Below, piece after piece: positions 8,213 to 20,200 of a stretch of 64,000 bases of DNA; position 1 is the first letter of the stretch; each line of letters opens with the position of its first letter. Source of the stretch: Gluconacetobacter diazotrophicus PA1 5. GTDB taxonomy: Bacteria > Pseudomonadota > Alphaproteobacteria > Acetobacterales > Acetobacteraceae. The translations under genes were made by a program, and so were the position numbers. Where the stretch lies: NCBI RefSeq assembly GCF_000067045.1, contig NC_010125.1:2904001-2968000 (forward strand). Reading direction: 5' to 3'. The notes beneath the pieces were generated by a model. The model worked only from the letters and a program-made list of their open reading frames with translations. It was not told the DNA's origin and did not search any database.

Positions 8213-11200
8213 GTGTCTCGTGAGGCACCTGTGGGCATGAACCATTCTGAAACAGACAGCGCATCACGCGAGGTCGATGTCAATTATTCCGCCGTGCATT
8301 CGACGCGGGCACATGAAGGTGATGTGGAGTTCGCGTTAAGCGAGCCCCAGCACGAGATGTGGCTCTCGACTGTGCTACAGCCCGAGCAAACTTACAATAT
8401 TGCTGGGTTCCTTGAGATTCGTGGTAAGATCGAACCGGAGATCTTCAGACAAGCCTGTCACCGGGTGACCTCTGAAGCAACTGCGGTACGCGCGCGCTTT
8501 GTCGAAACCGAATCCGGAATCATTCAGAGTTTTCAGAACGCTTCTTCTTTAAAATACCATTATGCAGACCTAAGCGACCGAGATGATGCGGATCAGTTCG
8601 TCCGGACATGGATGGACGCCGATGCCCGCAACACTTGTGATCCCGAGGAGGATCGCCTCTATACTCTCAATCTATTTCGGATCGCTCGGGAGCGGTTTAT
8701 CTTCTACCAGCGCTACCACCATCTGTTGATGGATGGCCAGAGTATTGGTCTTATTTCGGGACGGCTCGCCGAACTCTATCGTGCCTATGCAGCTAACGAG
8801 CCGACGCCAACCCCGTGGTTCGGTGATTTTTTCTCATTCCTGAGCGCGGACGCCGCCTACCATCAGTCGAATGCCGAAACAGCCGGCCGCGCCTTCTGGC
8901 GGGATTATCTGGCGGGTTGGGAATACCCAGGCGCTCTACTTGATGGGCTACCTACAACCGGGATTGCTGAGCATCAGCGACGGTTCACACTGAGTACAGC
9001 CGAGCGTGTGGCGTTCGTTGACTTGGTGCGACGCCTTGGCAGTCAGTTCTCTACCGGGACCATTGCCTGCGTCATGGTTTTCCTCCATCGGATCTCCGGC
9101 TTCGATGACATTGCGATAAGCATGCCGGTGACAGGACGAACGCGCGAAACCCGTACCATGCCTGGGTTTGTCAGTAACGTTGTCCCGCTTCGGACCACGT
9201 TTACTCCATCAACAACTTTCGCCGACGTCGTCCGCAACGTAGCACGTCATACCCGGCGTATTCTCCGTCATAGTCGGGTTCGTGGCGAGCGCATCGCCAG
9301 GGATATGCTGCCCAAAGGAATACACTCGTTCGGACCTTCCGTTAATGTTATCGATTTCGACAACAGGGTAAAATTTGGCGGCGAAGAAAGTATAGGACGC
9401 ACGCTTATCAGCGGACCGCACGAAGACTACGCTATTACTTTCTGTAGGTATCCGAGTCTCGATGGGACTGATTTTGAGATCATTATCGATTCTGCTCGGT
9501 GGCCGAACGCAGGGCATCGCATTGCGTCACTCGAACGCATCTTCCGATCGGTAATACGGCAGATTATTGCGCGTCCTAATGCATGCATCGCCGACATCGA
9601 CGTCCTCGATCCCAATGAGCGCACACTGCTCCTGGAAACGTGGAACGAGGTAGCCGCTCCGCTTGCGCCGGACCTGTGCCTGCATGAGGCGTTCGAGGAA
9701 CAGGTGGCACGCGACCCTGCGGCGATCGCGCTGACGTTCGGGCAGCAGACCGTCACCTATGGTGAGCTGAACACACGGGCAAACAGGCTCGCCCACCATC
9801 TGATCGCGCTCGGGATCGAGCCCGACATGCGGGTCGGCCTGTGCGCGGCACGCAGCATCGAGATGGTGGTGGGACTGCTCGCCATCCTCAAGGCGGGCGG
9901 CGCCTATGTGCCCCTGGATCCGGCGGCTGCGTCGAGCCGGCTGGGCCTGATCCTTGCCGACGCCGCACCCGAAGTGGTGATCCTCGATCCTGCGGGCCGG
10001 AACGCGCTCGGTGCCGAAACGCTGGACGGGCTGACGGTCATCGACCTACACGCTGACCGGGGTGACTGGACCTCACGGCCAGACACGAATCCGGACACCA
10101 GACAATCGGACTTCGTCCCGAAAAACCGTTCGCCGTACTGCTCGCCCGGCGTGCGCGAACCCAAGCACTCGCCGCATTATGGCCATCAGGACATGCCGTT
10201 CGAGAAGCTGGTCGAGGTCCTCAACCCGGCCCGCGCCCAGAACCACCATCCGCTATTCCAGGTCATGCTCGCCCTGGAAAACACCGCCGAGACGCACATC
10301 GCCCTGCCCGCTCTCGATGTCGCCTACCTCCCCGCCGAGACCGCAAGCGCGAAGTTCGACCTGACCTTCACCTTTGCCGAAAACGGCAGCGCCCTCGACG
10401 GCGAGATCGAATACGACACCGACCTGTTCGATCAGGCCTCCGTCGAACGCATCGCCCAGCGCCTGCAGCGCGTCCTCGATGCCATGGCCCAAAGCGCCGA
10501 TACCCACATCGCCGACATCGACGTCCTCGATCCCAATGAGCGCATACTGCTCCTGGAAACGTGGAACGAAACGTCTTACCCAGTTCAGTTCGCGACACTG
10601 CCGGAACTGTTTGAACAGCAGGTTCAACGAACTCCAGAGGCAATCGCGCTGCGATGCGGATCCTCTGCACTCTCATACTTGGAGTTGAATACACGGGCGA
10701 ACCAGATTGCTTACGGACTAATCTCCCGGGGTATCGGGCCGGAAGATCGCGTCGCTCTATGCCTACCCCCTTCGAATGAACTGATCATCGCACTATTGGG
10801 TATTGTCAAAGCAGGTGCTGCGTACGTCCCGCTGGATCCCAATTATCCTCCCGATCGACTGCAGTTCATTATCGCCGATTGCGCGCCAGATGCCATTATT
10901 ACGGCCGAAAGCGCCGTGCGTAAGGGCGGGTTTTCATCCGATCACCGAATTCTATTTCCCGATTCGCCAGAACTCATGCCGAGATCGGATATCCGTATAG
11001 AGATAAGCCCCGACAATAGCTCACGCATTGCCGAACTATCCGTACAGAATGCTGCCTACATCATCTATACCTCCGGATCAACGGGCACCCCGAAAGGGGT
11101 TGTGGTTACCCATCGCGGCCTGGCAAGCCACACTGCCTGTCAGCGGCATCGCTTCAATCTGGGGACAGACAGCCGTGTTCTATTGTTCGCATCGATCAAT

Positions 11201-14200
11201 TTTGATTCTTCAGTCGGTCAGATCTGTTCCGCGCTGCTGACGGGCGGCACGCTTGTTGTCGTCGACCGGCGTGATCTGCTGGACCGCGGCCAATTCACGG
11301 ATCTTCTGCATCGCTATGCGATCAATTATCTCGATACAACACCGGCTTTTCTTGCCAATATCTCGCCGCATGACGTGCCCGAAGACTGCGTGATCAACGT
11401 TGGCGGCGAAGCACTATCACTGGATTTGGCGACAATCTGGTTCCAGCGGCACCAGCTTTTCAACAGCTACGGTCCCACTGAGACCACCGTCGACGCTATC
11501 GTATCCAAGCGAATCAAAGACGCGCGGCAGGCCCTTGCGATTGGACGGCCCGTCTTCAATGCTCGTATCTACATCCTTGATGCTGGACGCAGACCTGCTC
11601 CCCTTGGCGTTGCGGGAGAGCTGTATATCGGCGGCGCGGGCGTGGCGCGGGGCTACCTGAACCGTCCCGACCTCACCGCCGAGCGTTTCCTCGACGATCC
11701 CTTCAGCCCCGAGCCCGGCGCGCGCATGTATCGCACCGGCGATCTCGCCCGCTACCTCCCCGACGGCAACATCGAGTTCCTCGGACGCGCCGACCAGCAG
11801 GTCAAGATCCGCGGCTTCCGCATCGAGCCCGGCGAGATCGAGGCCCGCCTCGGCGAACAGCCCGGCATCCGCGCCGCCGCCGTCATCGCCCGCGAGGACA
11901 GCCCAGGCGACAAGCGTCTCGTCGGATATGTCGTCCCGGACGACGACGCCGCCCTGGAGCCCGCCGCCCTGCGCCGGGCCCTCGGCGCCGTCCTGCCCGA
12001 CTACATGGTCCCCGCCGCCATCCTCGTCCTCGACGCCCTGCCCCTCACGCCAAACGGAAAGCTCGACCGCAAGGCCCTCCCCGCCCCGGACGACAGCGCC
12101 TTCGACCGAAGCGAGTATGTCGCGCCAGAAGGTGACGCGGAAATGGCCCTGGCGGCCATCTGGCAGGATCTGCTCGGCTTGTCCCGCGTCGGCCGATACG
12201 ACAATTTCTTCGAACTTGGCGGCCACTCCTTGCTCGCCGTCCAGATGATGGAGCGTCTGCGCCGCATCGGTCTGGCCACGCAAGTCCGAACCCTCTTCGG
12301 GGCTCCCGTCCTAGCCGATCTCGCCCGCTGCCTCGGCGACAGCCATATCGTCGTTACGCCGCCGAATCTCATTCCGTATGGCACGGACGCCATAACGCCT
12401 GACATGCTACCTCTGATCGATCTCGACCAAGCCGAGATCAACCGCATCGGCGCACTAGTACCGGGTGGCATCGGCAATATTCAGGACATCTACGCCCTCA
12501 CTCCCCTGCAAGACGGCATCCTCTTCCATCACCTGCTCGCCGAACGGGGCGACCCTTATCTGCTGGCCGGGCAGATGGCCTTTGCCGACAGGGAGAAGCT
12601 CGACCACTATCTCGAAACTATCCAAACCATTGTCGACCGCCATGACGTCCTACGCACCTGCTTCATCTGGGAAGGTATTTCCAACGCCGCGCAGGTCGTC
12701 CTGCGCGAAGCCAACCTTTCCGTCACCGAACTGAAGCTCGATCCGACCGATGGTCCCGTCACCGACCAACTCGTGCGGCGCTTTGACCCGCGCGTCAGCC
12801 GCATCGATTTAGGGCAACCGCCCTTGCTCCGCTTCGCCATCGCACGTGATGAGCCAAACGACCGCTGGATCCTTGTCGAGCAACTCCATCATCTGATCGG
12901 CGACCATTCAACTCTCGATGTCATGAATGCCGAGGTGCTCGCACTTCTGTCCCAGCGCCCAGATGCCCTCGCACCACCACAACCGTTCCGTAATCTCGTC
13001 GCCCAAACCCGGCTTGGCGTGCCCCAAGCCGAGCATGAAGCGTTCTTCCGCGACATGCTCGCCGATATGGATGAGCCCACGCTTCCCTTCGGTCTAGCGG
13101 ACGTTCATCTCGATGGAGCAGAGACAGCAGAAGCCACGAGAATGCTGCCACAAGCTCTCAACGACCGCCTGCGCCATCAGGCTCGGCGGCTCGGTGTCAG
13201 TCTGGCAAGTCTGTGTCACCTCGCCTGGGGACGCGTCATCGCGGCTACCAGCGGACGACAGGATGTGGTGTTTGGTACCGTCTTGTTTGGCCGGATGGAT
13301 GCGGGAACCGGCGCTGACCGTGCAATGGGGCTGTTCATCAATACACTGCCGCTCCGCTTGAAACTCGAGGCGGCCGGAACCGAGCAGGGCGTGCGGGACA
13401 CACATGCCGCGCTCGCCGGGCTACTCCGCCACGAACATGCCTCGCTGTCGCTGGCTCGCCAGTGCAGCGCAGTGCCACCCGCGACACCGTTGTTCAGCGC
13501 GTTGCTCAACTATCGACACAACCAGAATATCGACCGGAGTGCTGACGCCTTCGCCACACTGCTCGACGGCGTAGAATTCCTCGGGGCGGACGAGCGGACG
13601 AATTACCCCGTGACCCTTTCGGTCGAGGATTTCGGCACGTCGCTGGGCTTGACCACCCAAGTGGTCGCTCCCCTCGATCCCGAGCGGATCTGCGGCTACA
13701 TGCAGCGTGCCCTTGAAGGAATGCTGGAGGCATTAGAGAACAATCCGCAGACACCGATCGAACGTATCGACGTTCTCGACCCCAATGAGCGAACACTCCT
13801 GCTGGAGACTTGGAACGACACCGCAGCGCCCTACCCGGCCAACTTCTGCATCCACCAGATGGTCGAACGCCAAGTATACGCAACGCCAGGCGCAACCGCC
13901 GTGGTCTGCGGTGAAGACAGCATCACTTATGCCGACCTGAACGCACGCGCCAATCGCCTCGCCCACCATCTCATCGCGCTCGGGGTCCAACCCGACCAAC
14001 CGGTCGCCATCTGCCTCGACCGATCCGTCGCCATGGTCGTCGGACTGCTCGCCATCCTCAAGGCCGGCGGCGCCTATCTTCCCCTCGACCCCGCCTATCC
14101 CACCGCGCGTCTGTGCCAGATCCTGGACGATGCCCGGCCCGCCATCCTCCTTCTCGATGACACGGGCCGCCGCGCCGTCGGAGACCATGCGCGCGACCGC

Positions 14201-17200
14201 ATCCGCATCATCGATCTCCACGCCGACGCCGCCACATGGCACACCCGGTCCGATACCGATCCTGATCCCCGGCAACTTGGCCTGACATCGCGCAATGTCG
14301 CCTATGTCATCTACACATCAGGCTCCACTGGCGTGCCAAAAGGGGTGCCCAACGAGCACCGAGCGCTGATTAATCGGCTCACCTGGATGCAGAACGCCTA
14401 TTGCCTCATTGCCTCCGACGCAGTGTTACAGAAAACGTCCTTTGGGTTCGACGTTTCAGTCTGGGAGTTCTTCTGGACACTCATGGCGGGCGCCAGAATG
14501 GTACTGGCTGCACCCAACGGACAGAAGGACGCGGCCTATCTGTCGAGCTTGATCGAACAACAGCAGGTGACAACGCTGCACTTTGTTCCGTCTATGCTCG
14601 AACTGTTTCTCGAAGAGGGTAAACCGGAGCAATGCGGCTCGCTTCGGCGCGTTATCTGTAGTGGCGAAGCGCTGCCGGCCGGCGTCCTGCAACGTTGCCA
14701 CAGCCTGTTGCCGGATGCAGGAATTCACAACCTCTACGGTCCAACCGAAGCCGCCATCGACGTGACCGCATGGAGTTGCCTGGGCGATGTCGGCGCACTC
14801 TCGAGCGTGCCGATTGGGCGTCCGATCGCCAACACGCGGATCTATATTCTGGACAATGGCCAGCAGCTCGTTCCCGGAGGGGTTGCGGGAGAGCTGTATA
14901 TCGGCGGCGCGGGCGTGGCGCGGGGCTACCTGAACCGTCCCGACCTCACCGCCGAGCGTTTCCTCGACGATCCCTTCAGCCCCGAGCCCGGCGCGCGCAT
15001 GTATCGCACCGGCGATCTCGCCCGCTACCTCCCCGACGGCAACATCGAGTTCCTCGGGCGCGCCGACCAGCAGGTCAAGATCCGCGGCTTCCGCATCGAG
15101 CCCGGCGAGATCGAGGCCCGCCTCGGCGAACAGCCCGGCATTCGCGCCGCCGCCGTCATCGCCCGCGAGGACAGCCCAGGCGACAAGCGTCTCGTCGGAT
15201 ATGTCGTCCCGGACGACACGCCGCCTGGGCCCGCCACCTGCGCGGGGATCCATATACTGATCAATCAGCTGGTACCGCCTCGAATGCGCGCTGCGCGACG
15301 CCTGCACGCACTGGCCCGCCGCAGCGGCGCCAGCCTGTTCATGGTGCTCCAGGCCGGGCTCGCCATCCTGCTCGGCAAACTCGGCGCCGGCGACGACATC
15401 GCCATCGGCAGCCCGATCGCCGGACGCACCGAGAGCGCCCTCGACGATCTCGTCGGCTTCTTCGTCAACACCCTCGTCCTGCGTACCGATCTGGCCGGCA
15501 ATCCAACCGTCGCCGAACTGCTCGCCCGCGTGCGCGAAACCAGCCTCGCCGCCTATGGCCATCAGGACATGCCGTTCGAGAAGCTGGTCGAGGTCCTCAA
15601 CCCGGCCCGCGCCCAGAACCACCATCCGCTATTCCAGGTCATGCTCGCCCTGGAAAACACCGCCGAGACGCACATCGCCCTGCCCGCTCTCGATGTCGCC
15701 TACCTCCCCGCCGAGACCGCAAGCGCGAAGTTCGACCTGACCTTCACCTTTGCCGAAAACGGCAGCGCCCTCGACGGCGAGATCGAATACGACACCGACC
15801 TGTTCGATCAGGCCTCCGTCGAACGCATCGCCCAGCGCCTGCAGCGCGTCCTCGATGCCATGGCCCAAAGCGCCGATACCCACATCGCCGACATCGACGT
15901 CCTCGATCCCAATGAGCGCACACTGCTCCTGGAAACGTGGAACGAGGTAGCCGCTCCGCTTGCGCCGGACCTGTGCCTGCATGAGGCGTTCGAGGAACAG
16001 GTGGCACGCGACCCTGCGGCGATCGCGCTGACGTTCGGGCAGCAGACCGTCACCTATGGTGAGCTGAACACACGGGCAAACAGGCTCGCCCACCATCTGA
16101 TCGCGCTCGGGATCGAGCCCGACATGCGGGTCGGCCTGTGCGCGGCACGCAGCATCGAGATGGTGGTGGGACTGCTCGCCATCCTCAAGGCGGGCGGCGC
16201 CTATGTGCCCCTGGATCCGGCGGCTGCGTCGAGCCGGCTGGGCCTGATCCTTGCCGACGCCGCACCCGAAGTGGTGATCCTCGATCCTGCGGGCCGGAAC
16301 GCGCTCGGTGCCGAAACGCTGGACGGGCTGACGGTCATCGACCTACACGCTGACCGGGGTGACTGGACCTCACGGCCAGACACGAATCCGGACACCAGGA
16401 CAATCGGACTTCGTCCCGAAAATCTCGCCTATATCATCTATACCTCCGGCTCCACGGGAACGCCCAAAGGCGTCATGGTCGAACACGCCCAGGTGGCCCG
16501 GCTGTTCGACAGCACCCAGGCCTGGTTCGGCTTCGACGCGCAGGACGTCTGGTGCCTGTTCCACTCCTTCGCGTTCGACTTCTCGGTCTGGGAGCTATGG
16601 GGCGCACTGCGCCATGGCGGCCGCTTGGTGGTCGTACCCCACGCTGTCGCCCGGTCGGCGGCCGAGTTCCATCGTCTGGTCTGCGAGCAGGGTGTCACCG
16701 TGCTCAACCAGACACCATCGGCTTTCAAGGCATTTATCGACGCCCAGGCCGAGGATGGACTGACGGATCAGCTCCGCTACGTGATCTTCGGCGGCGAGGC
16801 CCTGGAACCATCCATGCTCAGGAAGTGGTATGCCGTCCGCCCGGACGATGCGCCGCGCCTGGTAAACATGTATGGCATCACCGAAACGACAGTCCACGTC
16901 ACTTACCGCCCGCTCACAGCGGACGACGCCGAACAGACCGGCAGTCCGATTGGCTGCCGCATTCCCGATCTCCGCGTTTACATACTCGATAATTACGGCC
17001 AACCGGTACCGCTCGGCATGGTTGGAGAGCTGTATGTCGGCGGCGCGGGCGTGGCGCGGGGCTACCTGAACCGCCCCGACCTCACCGCCGAGCGCTTCCT
17101 CGACGATCCCTTCAGCCCCGAGCCCGGCGCGCGCATGTATCGCACCGGCGATCTCGCCCGCTACCTCCCCGACGGCAACATCGAGTTCCTCGGGCGCGCC

Positions 17201-20200
17201 GACCAGCAGGTCAAGATCCGCGGCTTCCGCATCGAGCCCGGCGAGATCGAGGCCCGCCTCGGCGAACAGCCCGGCATTCGCGCCGCCGCCGTCATCGCCC
17301 GCGAGGACAGCCCAGGCGACAAGCGTCTCGTCGGATATGTCGTCCCGGACGACGACGCCGCCCTGGAGCCCGCCGCCCTGCGCCGGGCCCTCGGCGCCGT
17401 CCTGCCCGACTACATGGTCCCCGCCGCCATCCTCGTCCTCGACGCCCTGCCCCTCACGCCAAACGGAAAGCTCGACCGCAAGGCCCTCCCCGCCCCGGAC
17501 TTCACCCCGGCCGGCGACGGACGCGCCCCGCGCACCCCGCAGGAGGCCGTCCTCGCCGCACTCTTCGCCGAAATCCTCGGCGTCGACCGCGTCGGCATCG
17601 ACGACAGCTTCTTCGATCTCGGCGGGCATTCCCTGCTCGCCACACGCCTCGTCAGCCGCATCCGCGCCACCCTCGGCGCCGACCTGCCCATCCGCGCCCT
17701 CTTCGAGGCACCGACCGTCACAGGTCTTTCGGAGAGGATCGACGCCGGCCGCGGGCAGAGCAGCCGGCCGGCCCTGGCGCCCATGGCCCGCCCGCCGGTC
17801 CTGCCGCTGTCCTTTGCCCAGCAGCGCCTGTGGTTCCTCTATCAGCTCGAGGGACCCTCGCCCACCTACAACATGCCGCTCTCTCTGCGCCTCGACGGCC
17901 CGCTCGACGTCGTCGCCATGCAGGCCGCGCTGCGCGATGTCGTCGCCCGTCACGAGAGCCTGCGCACCCTCTTCCCCGAGATCGACGGCATCGCCTGCCA
18001 GCAGATCCTCGAGCCGGAGGATCCGCGCTGCCGCGTGCCGCTCGACATCCGCGAGGTCGATCAGACCAGCCTGACGCCGGCCCTCGCCGCGGAAGCCGCC
18101 AGGCCGATCGATGTCGGAGCGGAACCGCCCATCCGCGCCACCCTGTTCCGGCTGGCGCCGGAGCGGCATGTGATGCTCGTGCTGCTGCATCATATCGCGT
18201 CGGACGGCTGGTCGATGACCCCGTTCGCCCGCGATCTCGCCCGCGCCTACGAGGCCCGGCTCGCTGGCCGGGCGCCGGATCTCGCGCCGCTGCCGGTGCA
18301 ATATGCCGATTATACGCTGTGGCAGCGTGACCTCCTCGGCGATGCGGCCGATCCCGACAGCCTGTTCCACCAGCAGGTCGCCTACTGGCGCGACGCGCTC
18401 GCCGGCCTGCCCGCCTGCATCGAACTGCCGACCGACCGGCCCCGGCCCGCCGTCTCCTCCTATCGCGGCGCCATCATGCCTGTGCGCCTCGATGCCGCGC
18501 TGCGCGACCGCCTGCACGCACTGGCCCGCCGCAGCGGCGCCAGCCTGTTCATGGTGCTCCAGGCCGGGCTCGCCATCCTGCTCGGCAAACTCGGCGCCGG
18601 CGACGACATCGCCATCGGCAGCCCGATCGCCGGACGCACCGAGAGCGCCCTCGACGATCTCGTCGGCTTCTTCGTCAACACCCTCGTCCTGCGTACCGAT
18701 CTGGCCGGCAATCCAACCGTCGCCGAACTGCTCGCCCGCGTGCGCGAAACCAGCCTCGCCGCCTATGGCCATCAGGACATGCCGTTCGAGAAGCTGGTCG
18801 AGGTCCTCAACCCGGCCCGCGCCCAGAACCACCATCCGCTATTCCAGGTCATGCTCGCCCTGGAAAACACCGCCGAGACGCACATCGCCCTGCCCGCTCT
18901 CGATGTCGCCTACCTCCCCGCCGAGACCGCAAGCGCGAAGTTCGACCTGACCTTCACCTTTGCCGAAAACGGCAGCGCCCTCGACGGCGAGATCGAATAC
19001 GACACCGACCTGTTCGATCAGGCCTCCGTCGAACGCATCGCCCAGCGCCTGCAGCGCGTCCTCGATGCCATGGCCCAAAGCGCCGATACCCACATCGCCG
19101 ACATCGACGTCCTCGATCCCAATGAGCGCATACTGCTCCTGGAAACGTGGAACAACACAGCAGCACCCTACCCAGCAGACCTGTGCCTGCACCAGATGGT
19201 TGAAGCCCAGGTTTGCGCCGCGCCCGACACGACCGCTGTCCTGTGCGGTGACGACACCCTTACCTATGCCGACCTGAACGCACGCGCCAATCGCCTCGCC
19301 CACCATCTCATCGCGCTCGGGGTCCAACCCGACCAACCGGTCGCCATCTGCCTCGACCGATCCGTCGCCATGGTCGTCGGACTGCTCGCCATCCTCAAGG
19401 CCGGCGGCGCCTATCTTCCCCTCGACCCCGCCTATCCCACCGCGCGTCTGTGCCAGATCCTGGACGATGCCCGGCCCGCCATCCTCCTTCTCGATGACAC
19501 GGGCCGCCGCGCCGTCGGAGACCATGCGCGCGACCGCATCCGCATCATCGATCTCCACGCCGACGCCGCCACATGGCACACCCGGTCCGATACCGATCCT
19601 GATCCCCGGCAACTTGGCCTGACATCGCGCAATGTCGCCTATGTCATCTACACATCAGGCTCCACTGGCGTGCCAAAAGGGGTCGCCGTCGAACACCGGA
19701 ATATCGTCAACCATACGGCTTGGCAGACAAGAATATTTGGTTTTGATGCCACTGATCGAGTTCTGCAACGTACATCGATCTCTTTCGACGCCGCAGGATG
19801 GGAGGTGTGGACGCCACTGGCATGCGGTGCGGCAACAATCCTTTATCCCGGAACGAACGCTGACGGTCTTTCTCGAATATTCGAATATGCCGCTTCTATG
19901 CGGGTCACGACGCTACAAGGCGTCCCGTCGTTCTTTTCTGCCATAAACACCGCCGATGCGGTCGGCTCTTGGGAAACGCTTCGTTATGTTTTCTGCGGCG
20001 GAGAAGAGGCGGATCTCAAGACTGTTTATGAGCTAGAGGAAAAACTTCGAGCGCCTTTCTTCAATCTGTATGGCCCGACCGAGACGACAATCGACGCGCT
20101 ATTTTGGCCGTTCAAGAAGGATGGCAGTCTCTCACGTAAAGCTCCGATCGGCCGGCCAGTCGCCAACACGCGGATCTATATTCTGGACAATGGCCAGCAG

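Noticed and set aside
16595-18835. 746-residue minus-strand frame (and a similar 389-residue frame at 14456-15625)
   Set aside because: Antisense shadow of the high-GC NRPS repeats; low-complexity Gly/Ala/Glu-rich with no domain, and repeated wherever the NRPS repeats occur.
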